Positions 12,650-23,480 of a stretch of 64,000 nt of DNA are shown piece by piece; position 1 is the stretch's first letter, and the number at the start of each line of letters is the position of its first letter. The DNA lies in the NCBI GenBank assembly GCA_027886185.1, contig WOAB01000041.1, positions 1,116,001-1,180,000 on the forward strand. Direction: 5' to 3'. The translations under genes were made by a program, and so were the position numbers. The notes below the pieces were generated by a model. The model saw only the letters and a list, made by a program, of their open reading frames with translations. It did not search any database and had not been told where the DNA came from. The stretch is from Rheum nobile (Eukaryota > Streptophyta > Magnoliopsida > Caryophyllales > Polygonaceae).

Positions 12650-13339
12650 GGTTCAATTTGGCTATTTTTAATGCATTTTTAATGTTTTTAATTATTTTTA
12701 GTAAATTTTGTTAATTTATTTTCTATGTCTTTGGAACCCTAGTCTTATTTAAGTATGCTCCTTTCTTCTTTAGAAAACGGATTGGAAGACACAAGCATCT
12801 TGCTAGGTGCTTGTGTGGTTTCCATCCAAACCATTATTATCATTCTTGCTTTGAGTTATTTAATCATTGATTGGGTTTTGAATTGAGTTTGTGTGCGTTT
12901 TTGAGCTTTTGTGTTCGTTTCAATCAAGCAAAGGAATCTAGATCTTGTCTCCAAGATGGGACCAAACATCAATCGTGGTAAAATGAGTTTGTCATGTATC
13001 AGCTCTTGTACGAACACCTTATAATAGATCCAAAAAAAATTGAGAACCCTAACTATCGTACAACTTCTTCATCAATTAATCAGCAGAACAGAGGTAACAA
13101 ATTATAGAAATCAATCAAAGAAAGCGATCAAAAACCAGATTTCTACTTTCTATTGAATAAAATTCAAGACCTTCAACAAACTGAGCTCAGGTATGGTTTA
13201 TTACTTTTTATGATAATTACATGATGCATTGCTTCGATAATCAATCAATTCACATAAGTTATTTTTTATGTGCACATTCAATTGATATAATGGACAAGTA
13301 CACATAAAATACTATATTTAATATGTTAAAACAACATAA
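12650..13339. other. Unassigned AT-rich DNA with an LTR-like segment
   Basis: No coding frame. Around 12660-12960 the order 'ctagtcttatttaagtatgc', CT-rich run and 'ttgagcttttgtgttcgtttc' looks like a promoter and leader of an LTR, but no partner copy or termini were found. The remainder shows nothing I recognise. Confidence 0.3.
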
Positions 13340-13870
13340 TTTAACATCGTAATAAACATATTATGATAAACTCAATGAACATACTATTTTAAATCGTAAT
13401 GAACATTGTTCAATGTCAAATGACATAGAAATGCAGTGAGAATGAACATCCATCCATGTTCATTGCCAAAAGGACATAGAAAAACATAGCAATAAACAAC
13501 CATGTTCAGTGATAATGAACATAGAAGTTTAGTGACGATAAACATAAAACTCCATTGACAATGAACATCCATGTTCAATGGAAATGAACCTTTTTGTTCA
13601 TTGTAGTTGGCAATAAACATGCATGTTTACTTGAAAGAACATAGAAATTCATGACAAGGAACATCAATGTTCATTGGCAAACGAACATAAAAGTTCATTG
13701 ACATTGAACTTTCGTGTTCAAAATCAATGAACATACAAGTTCACTAACACTGAACTTTCGTGTTAAAAAGCAATGAACATAGAAGTTCATTAGCAATAAA
13801 CTTTCTTGTTGAGTGGTAATGAACTATCATGTTCACTTGAAAGAACATGGAAGTTTTTGGCAAGAAGCAT
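13340..13870. repeat. Degenerate array of 'aatgaacat…atgttcatt' units
   Basis: About 0.5 kb in which short ATGAACAT / ATGTTCA words recur every 20-40 bp in both orientations, forming many small imperfect palindromes. No open frame and no clear terminal repeats. It ends about 80 bp before the T1 LTR. Confidence 0.6.
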
Positions 13871-13949
13871 CCATGATTTTACAAGACTAAAAGCACATAA
13901 TGTAGTAACTATAATGCACATTTTTTGCTAACTATGATTAACATACATG

Positions 13950-14422
13950 TGTAATAACCCATAAAAGTCCCAAACTGTCGTTTTGTAAGAAAGACGTGTT
14001 GGGCAATTTCTGTAATCTCGGTAATAATCTTTTGAACGTATTATTGTACGTTTCATAAATTTGTGGGTCATAAAGTATTTGGGAGTGCTAAAAATAATAA
14101 AATTTAGCATGTCCTCAAAGCAAGACCCGCGACCAAAGACCCAGGGACGCGATCGCGGCAGTTCTGCAACGGCGGTTTGCATCCGCGGGCGCGGATTCGC
14201 CCAGAGCCAAACCGCGATCGCGGTTCTGAAACCGCGATCGCGGATCTCTGGTTCGCCTTCTTCTTCCTTTGTTTTCGAGCGACGACGCATGGAATTTCCC
14301 TCATTTCTTCAACGCTCGCCGGTGGGGGAATGGAAACCGGTTGGTCTGCCGGTGTGAGGCTGAACGGCTCCTCCTCCTTGGCTATAAAAGGGAGCTCAGG
14401 TAGCCTCATTCTCCATCCACAA

Positions 14423-14515
<93 letters not shown>

Positions 14516-16297
14516 GTTTTCGTCGTCACCGGAGTTCGCAGTCGTCGTCGGAGTATCGCCGGAGTTAGTGTTCGTGCCTTGTGAAGTCGGGGAGTGGTGG
14601 TAGTAGTGAGCATTCGTTCAAGGAGTGAAGCAGCCAGCCTCATCGTCGGTAAGCTCGTGTTTGTCTCCAAGCCGTCATCGGGATGGGAATCCACGACCGC
14701 GGTTATGCCAACCGCGACCGCGGCTTGAGCCCAGGAATCCGCGACCGCATATATGCCAACCGCGACCGCGGTCTTGCCCAGCAAGCGCGATAGTGGCTTT
14801 GGCAACCACGGCCGTGGCTTAGGCCCTTTTACCCTTTGTTCGTCTCGTTATTCGTTTCGTTTCGTATCTTCGTGTCGTATCGTATCTAACTTAGGGTTCC
14901 GTCTTTTATCTCATCGTCGTCGTAGGAATCCGCACTCAGATTCCAGTCTCCAGATCTCGAAACCCGACATCTTTGATTCTTCTAGACTAAGGCAAGTGGT
15001 GGTTCGCTCTTGCTCATTATTCCATGTTTCCCTTGATTATCAATTAATTGATTGTTAATTAAGATGGGATAAAAGTTATTGGTTTCTGTTTGGGAACAGA
15101 TTTTAATAAAATAATGTGTTAAAATATGTATCTATAATAGGTTGTATATACTGCTAGAAACAACGCTATTATGTATGTTATATCCGTAATGGTTTTTGGT
15201 GTAGATATCTGTGTGAAACTTACATGTGTAGTTAGAACGAGTATTCGTAGGAATGCTATGTACCTTGCGAGGTCTAGTCATTTTTTTATAACTGGTATTA
15301 GGAGGATTTTTCCCTAGTACTTTCTGGTCATGACTGTACCCTTACTCAGGGTAGGTGCACTCAGTTGGTGCCAACACTCAGGATTTATTCCAATAAATAT
15401 CTCTCGTATCGAGATGATGTGGATTAAAAGATGTAACGTGAATGTGTATTTTGTAATTAAATAAGATAAGTGATTTTATGCACATAATTAATATACCCTC
15501 GGGCGAGGAGTATAACGTGGAAACCGCCCGGACTCTTGTTAGAGTAAGTCTTCTTTCCAATCTGGATTCGCATTGCGCGGTTAGGTTGGTCGTGGACCCA
15601 AATAATCAAGGTCGTGTTTTAAAGTTGTGTGAAAATTTAACGTTCCCAAACACTTGTCATACGTTTCCCATAAGACTCAACTCTTTGGAGTCTTCTCTTC
15701 GTACGTTTCCCATAAGACTCCATTCATTTGGATTCTTCTCTTGATCATGCCTTTTCTTATGTTTCTGTAGAAGTGTTGAGGTTCACTGTCGTCATCGGCT
15801 ATTATTCGAGAAGCGATGGGTGTAACCTAATATGACTACTTAGAACCTTTTTATTTTTACCCTTGCATAGTCTTTCATTAGACTAACCAACCGGTTATAT
15901 TCCTTGCATGGTTTGCTGGTGTCATCTGTCTCATACAGCACATCAGGTAAACTTCCTCTTCCGTGAAGGCCAGAATCCGATGTTGAGGGAAGATGGTGAT
16001 TTAAGTGTTTTTCCAAGGTTAAAGATCCTAGGCGTGAGATCGCTTAGATCAAAACCCCTTTCATGGCGTTTATTAATTTTCAAGACTTCCGATGTATTAA
16101 ACAATTCTGTATTTGGTTTGTTAACAGTTGTAAAACCATGACGTTGGTTCTAATGTTATTTGGGTAACTTTCATGATATTTAATAAAGTTTCCGATATTA
16201 TTATTTGTTATAAAAATGGTAAGCCTTGGGTGACCCCGTGAGTGTATTCTGAGGTCACTGGCAGTAATATTTCCAAAGGTATTTTGGGGGTGTTACG
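13950..16297 (+). repeat. T1 5' LTR (about 2.35 kb) with GC palindromes and a (CT)n tract
   Basis: It starts TGTAATAACCC and ends GGGGGTGTTACG (CA mutated to CG) just before the primer site. TATA box TATAAAAG at 14383. CCGCGATCGCGG-type palindromes cluster upstream (14146-14242) and downstream (14686-14816). The tandem AAGACTC…GAGTCTT hairpins are at 15672-15738. All these blocks recur in the other T1 LTRs. Confidence 0.85.
14428..14513 (+). repeat. (CT)n microsatellite
   Basis: An uninterrupted run of about 43 CT units, roughly 40 bp downstream of the TATA box of the T1 LTR. It lies in the predicted 5' leader and should be length-variable. Confidence 0.95.
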
Positions 16298-16301
16298 GAT
16301 T

Positions 16302-16313
16302 TTGTATCAGAGC
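16302..16313 (+). other. Primer-binding site (initiator tRNA-Met, one mismatch)
   Basis: TTGTATCAGAGC against the expected TGGTATCAGAGC, 4 nt after the LTR. Confidence 0.85.
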
Positions 16314-16574
16314 TAAAAGTTTTTAGAACGATTTAAGTTTTCAAATCGTTTTACTTGAAACAAAATTTTGTAAACCGTTCTTCGTTTTATAGTAAAGCAA
16401 TTAATTTGATTATTTCTAAAGTCAAAATTTTTGAACAAAGATTATGCTTTTGAGTAAATTTTTCTATATTTTGAAACCTCTGCCATTCAAGTCGTGCCTT
16501 CTTCTTCTGTCTAATATAGAAAGTTAGCTTCTATATCTAGAAAGTTCTAATTCTCTCTCGTCACCTCGCAGGCA

Positions 16575-17526
16575 ATGGGTGCTATCGTGTCGCAACTCAA
16601 GGGGAGGAGGGACGCTGAGGTAGCTCCGCCACCTAAGGCCGAGCTGGAGTCCCTTATTCTTCCCAAGTGTGCTCAGGTCGGGATTCCGAATAGTCCTCAA
16701 GTGGAAGAGAAGACTGTCCTCGAGGAGTCGGTGATTCTCATCTCCGACAAGATGGAGGATCTCGACGAAGACCCCAAGGAAGAGTCCGAGGAGGATCCTG
16801 AGGAAGATCCTGAGGAGGACCCGGAAGAAGATCCTGAAGAGGACCCCGAGGAGGACCTCGAGGAGTACAATTACGACACGGATGGTCTGGAGCACCTGCT
16901 TGTAGATGACGAAGACCCGGGCATGCAGTTCATCTTCCCTAGTCCGGAGAATCCACCATTTCAGGAGTACGCACCATTGTCCCCTGCAGCATGAGAGGCA
17001 CTTGGTATGCCCGATGATGATAGGGTGGAGTACGAGCCTTTGGATGCGCCAGTGGGTCCGCATTCTACTCACGTGCTTGGAGAGCTGGTGATGAGCCCTG
17101 CGTCTCGTCATGTCCACAACCAGAGTGAAATGGCTTCCTCCGAGGCTCGTCGCCAAGTGGAGGAGATGACGGAGAAAGCTCGTAGGCGAGCGAGGTTGTG
17201 GGAGGCTCCTGTGGATGTATCCGTTCAGCAGGCAAGGGTCAGGCCTCGAGTGCTAGTTGAGCACATGGAGGAGTGGATGGACTCGTTGTACGCTATAGAG
17301 GAGCGGGCTTACGATGCTGAGCTCAGTCTCTCTCGCATGCTGGATGACGTCCGTGAGCTCCAAGAGAACATTAGGCAGGCCAAGCATCTGGTCAACCCGC
17401 ACTATGAGCTGAATGTGGCGGATTTTCACCCAGGGTTCTTGGACCGGTTTTGTTACCCACCTGTACCTGGAGAGGGGCCAAGTGTTCCTGTGCCCGAAGA
17501 GGGGCCAAGTGTTCCGATGCCTAATG
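16575..17526 (+). pseudogene. T1 ORF1: MGA-start acidic protein upstream of gag, copy 1
   Basis: Family not recognised outside this window. The start MGAIVSQLKGRR fits an N-myristoylation signal (Gly2, Ser6) followed by basic residues. Then come a conserved 'VLEESVILIS' block (about residues 49-58), six EEDP-type units (about 72-96), 'EDPGMQFIFPSP', and a helical, coiled-coil-like part ('EEWMDSLYAIEERAYDAELSLSRML', 'ELQENIRQAKHL'). TGA at 16992-16994 replaces a Trp conserved in the other two copies (AEWEAL / ATWETF). The frame continues unchanged to about 17526, where the sequence diverges and the conserved Lys/Cys C-terminus is lost. It lies 260 nt after the primer site, where the T2 element has nothing. 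Role unknown; membrane targeting of the particle is only an inference. Confidence 0.75.
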
Positions 17527-18246
17527 AAAGTTTAATCCTAACCTTTTATTTATTTATAATCCAAAGAGTAGGATTTATTCTCATTTCTCACCCTAATATA
17601 TATTCTCACATGACACTTACCCTATATGTTTTATACTTATATAGTTAGAGAAAGCATCAGCTGAACATGGCGCACAACTGAGAACTAATTTTTTTTCAAG
17701 CCGTTGATCTACTTCTAATTGTGAGGCTATGAAGGAACGCGTGTTATTTTTCAATCAACCTCTTGTATAGCATGTGTTGCAACCTAATTGACATAAGAAA
17801 GCTACACCCTCCGTGAAACTTGTCTCATCCTCATCCATCCCTAGTTTTTGCAAGTTGATCGATTTTGATCGAGATCGCATCATACTCTTGTAGCACCTCT
17901 TTGTTTTTTGGATTTTGGTTTTTGAATCTATCGTGCATTATGTGATGGCTTGTCGATTGTGTAACCTACTTAGGTTAATTGTAGCACCTCTTTGTATATT
18001 CTAGTTGTCGATCGTGCATATATAGTATTTTGGATCGTGAGGATTGCATCAATCATGAGAATTTGAAGCTTTGTTGGATTATGTTCATCATCCATCATAT
18101 TTTGTGTTTTGATTCGTGAGAGCTTGAAGATTGCATATCGTTATTTCAATCTAGCAGAGTTTTATCAAATTATGCAACGTTATAAAAATAGATTTGTTAA
18201 TTTGTGCTATATCAATCCAATTGTCGTGAATTTGTGAACTTCTCTT
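17527..18246. other. Unassigned AT-rich DNA
   Basis: Similarity to T1 stops at 17526. The interval has two copies of 'tgtagcacctctttgt' (about 17890 and 17981) but no reading frame, termini or RNA gene that I can support. Confidence 0.4.
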
Positions 18247-18447
18247 TGTAATACCGGGATTTGTAATCCTTTATATAGATTAGAGTGTTATATATGTCAA
18301 CAAGAGCTTTTTCCTTTCATGGTTCAAGTAATGACAAAGAACTATGAAGTTAAGCGTGCTAGGGTGGGAGTAGTACCAGGATGGATGACCTTCTAGGAAG
18401 TGCCCGTGTTGGCATGGGATGACGCTTCTAAAGCCTCGGGACTTACA
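18247..18447 (+). repeat. Cassandra left LTR
   Basis: 201 bp, TGTAATACC…GGGACTTACA. It contains the 5S-like block at 18337-18418. Confidence 0.9.
18337..18418 (+). ncRNA. 5S rRNA-derived domain in the left Cassandra LTR
   Basis: It contains 'gaagttaagcgtgct', 'gagtagtacc' and 'ggatggatgacc…ggaagt', matching the middle and 3' part of plant 5S rRNA, including the A box, intermediate element and C box. The 5' third of 5S is not recognisable and several bases differ, so it is not a functional 5S gene. It may still bind TFIIIA or Pol III. Confidence 0.85.
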
Positions 18448-18563
18448 AATTGTATTAGAGCTGACTCTAGGTTACGAGTGGACTAGGCCTGGATTGCGGT
18501 CACTCGACCCAGAGGGTGGTCTTTGGGCTTGACGAGGTCGTCAAGGGTTTAAGTGGGGGTGAG

Positions 18564-18765
18564 TGCAATACCTTGTATTTGTAATCCTTTATAAGGATTA
18601 GAGTGATACCCATGTCAACAAAAGCTCTTTCTTTTCAGGGTTCAAGTGAGGACAAATAACTCTAGAGTTAAGCCTGCTAGGGCAAGAGTAGTACCAGGAT
18701 GAATGACCTATTGAGAAGTCTTCGGGTTCGCATGGGATGACGCTTCTAAGGCCTCGGGCCTTACA
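18564..18765 (+). repeat. Cassandra right LTR
   Basis: 202 bp, TGCAATACC…GGGCCTTACA. It is clearly diverged from the left LTR at many positions, which points to an old insertion. Confidence 0.9.
18652..18738 (+). ncRNA. 5S rRNA-derived domain in the right Cassandra LTR
   Basis: 'agagttaagcctgctagggcaagagtagtacc' (split here: agagttaagcctgct / agggcaagagtagtacc) followed by 'ggatgaatgacc' repeats the 5S-like block, with different substitutions from the left copy. GCAAGAGTAGTACC here is closer to genuine 5S than the left LTR. Confidence 0.8.
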
Positions 18766-20007
18766 AATGTCAGGTTGGGTATTGACATTATTTGTTTCTC
18801 TATTCGAGTTGACGAGCGTTGTCTCGTGAGTTTAGTTTTGTCACAATTTCTTTTTATAAGGAATTAAGTGTAGTTAATGCTCTATGGAGTTTGGATTTAT
18901 TTCTCATGTGTATACTCTGAGCATTAGATGTGATAAATTTCATGTGGTGAGCTAATATAAAGTTTAAAATACTAAACTGTGAGTTTTATAATTTATTCAT
19001 TTAAGCGAATAAGATTGTTGAGAAAAGTATAAATCATAGAAAGTTGTCTCTCCCTAAAGAATTGTAATCTACCACGATTAATGTTTTAAGATATAAAACG
19101 TGTAGCGATTTAAATGTGAGGATTTTAAGTAAGTATGTCATTCATAAGACTTGTGGTTTAACACTTACGGGAAGATTAAGTTGTGAAGCTATTGTATTGG
19201 GATAAAACTTACTTAAATTTAAAGGTTATAGTATAAGGATAAGTTATTATGAGGACTTCGATAAACTAAAAGGATGTAGTTAAGGGATTTGTCTTATATG
19301 TATGTACTTAAGGAATAAAGTAAGAAATGTTACTCATGTATATCTATGGAAGGGTTAGGAAAGAAAGTGATTGATTTTTTTGGTATTAAATCATTTATCA
19401 AAATGATATTTTGAAAAGTTAGGAGTAATATCTTATGTTATTCATTTTGGGAAAAAAATTAAGAAATCCTATAGGTTTTATGTTGGAGATTTATTAATGG
19501 AATGAGTTAAATTATGCTTGGAAATATTTTAGGTTAGAGATGACATAAGTGCCAAATTTGATTAAGATATATAATGGAATTGAGGGATGTACCTTTACAT
19601 GATAAGAGGATATAATGTTTTGGAGTTACTAGAAGTGGATACTTGGGTTATAAGTGAGTTTAATGTATGAACTTTGAGCTTTGATAAAGAGAAAACTGGA
19701 AGAGAAAAGTAGTGTTCTCACGCTTAAGGTATATTAAGATCGTTATGGTGATTTTGGAGACTATTATTCTAATGTAGTCGATCATGATCTTGTGGATATA
19801 TTAAGAGTTATTCATGGTATAATACATGGAGATGAGATATACGAGATAATGTCATGGTTGATGAAATAGATCGACTTTCCTAGGAGTAACTTCGAGGATG
19901 AAATGATTAAGGATACTAAGCTCAAGTAGCGAGGTTAATGTGATAACTCATACTTCTATCTTGGTACGCTAGTTTTGGGGTTTAAACTATTTTTATGGGG
20001 GTAGTAT
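18766..20007 (+). other. AT-rich DNA; right end looks like the 3' internal end of a T2-type element
   Basis: No usable reading frame. Near 19892-19910 'taacttcgaggatgaaatgatt' resembles the conserved end of chromovirus internal regions ('ttcgaggtcgaaact' at 42408 is the T1 counterpart). A purine tract (TATGGGGGTAGTA) directly precedes the LTR at 20008. The left part is unassigned. Confidence 0.45.
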
Positions 20008-23000
20008 TGTAATAACCCTCATTTTATTATAAGGGTATTGATGTAATTTCTATATATATTTTATTTTGATAATAATAAAAGTTATGAAATTTCTTTTATT
20101 TCTTTTAGAGGAGTATTTTAAAATTTCATTAACTTAAGTTCAAAAGTTAGGCTAAGATAATTTTTGTACAAATTATCAAATAGGTTATAATAATATAATG
20201 TGGAAATAAATAATTAAGTATAACTATGATTGTGGTTTTTGGAATTTTTAGATATAATAAAAAATGTTATAAGAATTATTATGGTTATCCATGAGAGGAT
20301 AAAATAATAATTAACCTAAGTAGGTTACGTTTTTAAGTCATGAATTATTTAAATTATGTTAATATTAATTTAAATAAAATTATCTTGTTAAGCATAAAGT
20401 ATTTAAAGTAAGAACAATAGAATGATGATTTAAATATGGGTAAGTTAATAAGAAAATGTAACTTAAGCTTAAAGCTAAGCTAATTTAGTTTTTCCTTCAG
20501 CTCAAATTTGGATTAAAATGTATAAATAAACTTAGGATAAAATATAAATATGTTTGGGTAATTTTGAAAAATCAAATAAGGGCATTTTTTCCACAGCTTA
20601 AATAGTTGGGCAAAAATGCGAAATTAAGGCAAATAAAGGGGGACGTGTGTAATTTGTGGTTTTCTTCTTTAACCTCCAACCATGGGGAAAAACGCACCCC
20701 CAAGGTCTTTCAATGGCCGATTTCGGCTCCAATTCGCACCCATTTGTCCAAATTAAATCATGGGCTTGAAAGATTAGTCAATCCCGAACCTAATCCCCAA
20801 AAAATCAATATTTTTTATGCCTCCAATTGATAGAATTTCCAAGTTGAAGGTCAAACAGCCCTAGAACACGTTCAACATGTCAAGCTCTCGTCCATGGAGG
20901 AATTCGGCCCAAATCCGAGTTCGATTTTGATTATTGAACATTGGGCTTTTAAAGTAACATTCCTAGGTACATTATCCCACAAAAATCGGGAAGAATCACC
21001 CAAAAATAAGATCAAATTTCCCTCGAAAAGGCAAGAAATCATCTTAAATGTGTCATCACGTTTTTATGGCAAATTGGATCCGATTCAGGATCATTTTGGT
21101 CCAAATTTTATATCAATCTGTAGGTTTTTAGAGATATATCAAATCCCTATAAATACCCCTTCACACATGGATTAAATTCATCCAATTTTGAGAGTTAGGG
21201 TTCGGTGTTCCAGAAACATTTTGTGAGCTTCCAGGGTAAATTTGTCCTTCGTTAGGCCACCTCCAGTTATGATTCAAGTATCAAAATCTTCGTCTTGAAG
21301 TCATGAATTCAACGACACCAACTACAAGCCATTTGGTGGTCAGACGAGTTCGAATCGAGCCCTTGAATACACGGCGCGTTGTTCATCCGTGGTTTTGGGT
21401 AAATCTCTAATCCGTGTTTTTTGTATTTTTGGGGGTGAATCTTGATTAATTTGGCAAATTAAAATTTCTTAGGGATAATTTGGGTTAATGTAATTTTAAG
21501 AGTGTTAAATCTAATCAAACATATTTTTGGGTATTATCTTATATTATGAATTGTTAAATTATAACACTTCATATAGATAATATGTTGGGTTAGAAATTCA
21601 TTAGAGCAATAAATAAATTATTTGTTTAATTTATTTATGTTATGATTATTTAGATTATACGACTAAAGGATTTTTAGTATCGTATAAATAATCATTTTGT
21701 TGTAAAGTCTTGAAAATTGATTTATTTAGAATTAAATAAATTCAATTAGAAAACGAGACATGTATCATTCAAATTTCGATATTGAATAAATTATCTCATT
21801 ATAATTTATTTATTTTGTGTAATTTGGGTATGTCTCGGAATCATTAGGAATCCAGTTCGTCGACTAGAATCGATCTTCTCTCGAATGTCGACCCGTCGTT
21901 TTTCCGACAAAATTACTTAAGGCAAGTGGCGGTTCACTCTTGAAATTATTCCATATTCTTCTTAATTGACAATGAGTCGATTGTGTTATTAAGTTGGGAT
22001 AAATATTATTGAAAATTTTGTTTGGGAACTTGTGTGTTAAACTGGTGTGTATATGAACCTTATTTATTAGGTTGTATATTTGCTAGCAACGACCCTCGTA
22101 TTTATATATATTATTATTGTAGGGTGATAGATGAATTTTGGTGTGGATTTGGTGTGTACTTGTTTGCTTAGTTAGCATAAGTATTTGTAGAAACGCTATT
22201 TACTTTACGAGGTTTAGTTGTTGCTTTATAACTTCGTATTAAGAGGATTATTGTCCTAATACTTTTTGGTCCTGACCTACCCTTATTCGAATATAAGTGG
22301 TGGTGCACTTAGCTATTGTTATTATTCGGGATTTGTCACATGATATATCTCGTTTCGAGATTGGTGTGGATTAAAAGCTTTAACGTAAATGCACGTTTTG
22401 GAATTAAATAAGATAAGTGCCGATTTACACATAATTAATATACCCTTAGGCGATAAGTACAACGTGGAACCCGCCCGACATCTTGTCTAAAGTAAGTCCC
22501 CTTTAAAATCCGGATTCGCATTATGCGGTGAAGTTGGGCGATGACCCAAATATTCAATGAGTCGTTTTCAAAACTTTGTGTGATAAATATAAACGTTCCC
22601 AAACCAATTCATTTATTTCCCATAAGACTCAGTTCGTTGGAGTCTTCTCTTAAAGCACGCCTTTTCTTTTGTTTCACTAGAAGTATAGTAGTCATATATT
22701 GTTTACCAAGTTTTATTCGAGAAACCAGGGTAGTGACTATATACGACTATAAGAACCATTATGTTTTCACTCTTGCACAATCTTTCATTAGACTGACCAA
22801 CATTTTCTTTTTCTTGCATGATTGGCTTGTGTCATCCGTCCTATACGGCACATCGGTGGTTGGTCTCAGACAACCTTGAAGTAACAAGTCGAAGACGAAT
22901 ACTTGCAGCTGAAGATTGTGATTTAAAGTAATATTATTTTTTAAGTTGTCTAGTATTAATTTAATATTTATAAATAAGTGTAATACTTAGATAAGTTAGT

Positions 23001-23262
23001 CATGTGTTTAGGGTTATTTAAAAAGTCTTTCGCTGTATTGTAATTTCAAGTTGTAAAACTTATCTTCTTAATTTACGAGGAAGGATTTTAATAAAGGTTT
23101 AAGTATTTTCTTTTAAAAAAGTCTTATGCTACTCTTTTATTATTTTAATGTTTATTTATATATTTAAGCATAATTGTTCCATTTAAAGCCTAGGGTGACT
23201 TTGGACTTTAAGTCTGAGGTCATTGGTGTGTGGCACTACCGACGTAAGTCGGGGGTGTTACA
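20008..23262 (+). repeat. T2 LTR, plus strand (about 3.26 kb), orphan
   Basis: It begins TGTAATAACCCTC and ends ACGTAAGTCGGGGGTGTTACA. The same ending is found in the minus-strand T2 LTR (9592-12649). TATA box 'tataaata' at 21148. The 'aaggcaagtggcggttcactc' block (~21918) and the AAGACTC/GAGTCTT hairpin (22623-22649) are present. The 5 bp on either side do not match (AGTAT / ATTGG) and no primer site follows, so it is a 3' LTR of a decayed element rather than a clean solo LTR. Confidence 0.8.
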
Positions 23263-23480
23263 ATTGGGCGGTGATCGATATTCATGAATTATGTGATGCT
23301 ATTCATGTAATCGAAAGTGATATTCACGTAATCGAGAATGGTATTAATGTAATTGAGTGTGATATTCATGTAATTGAGTGTGATATTCATGTAATTGATT
23401 GACATATTCATGTAATTCAATATTCTATTCATATTATCAAGCAATGATATTAATGTTGTAAGTGGTGATATTCATGTCTT
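23263..23480 (+). repeat. Degenerate 21-bp tandem array, 'gtgatattcatgtaattgagt' type
   Basis: About nine units, with adjacent perfect copies near 23350-23395 and divergent ones at the edges. It starts directly at the T2 LTR end. No coding potential. Confidence 0.75.

Larger units (their letters stand above)
13950..17526 (+). mobile_element. 5' part of a T1 chromovirus-like element (LTR, primer site, ORF1), truncated
   Basis: It contains a full LTR, an initiator-Met primer site and the upstream ORF1, in the same order as the complete relative at 34394-44927. Sequence similarity stops at about 17526 inside the last third of ORF1. Gag, pol and the second LTR are absent, so it is a truncated copy. 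Confidence 0.8.
18247..18765 (+). mobile_element. Cassandra-type TRIM retrotransposon with 5S rRNA-like LTRs
   Basis: Two ~200-bp direct repeats (18247-18447 starting TGTAATACC, 18564-18765 starting TGCAATACC, both ending CTTACA) flank a 116-bp interior. The interior has a primer site (TTGTATTAGAGC, 10 of 12 matches to the initiator-Met site) and a purine tract (AAGTGGGGGTGAG) before the right LTR. Each LTR contains about 80 bp of 5S rRNA-like sequence including the internal Pol III promoter region. That combination defines Cassandra elements, which code for no protein. No clear 5-bp duplication is seen at the ends, so it is old or its ends are slightly misplaced. Confidence 0.9.

Noticed and set aside
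14060..14830. Several overlapping open frames rich in Arg-Asp-Arg-Gly / Pro-Arg-Ser
   Set aside because: They are translations of the GC palindromes and the (CT)n tract inside the LTR; no conserved protein.
16524..17156. 210-codon minus-strand frame opposite ORF1
   Set aside because: Shadow of the EEDP coding repeats on the other strand (LRIFLRILLG…); no independent support.
18337..18418. Functional 5S rRNA gene
   Set aside because: Only the 3' two-thirds is recognisable, substituted, and present in both LTRs of a TRIM element.
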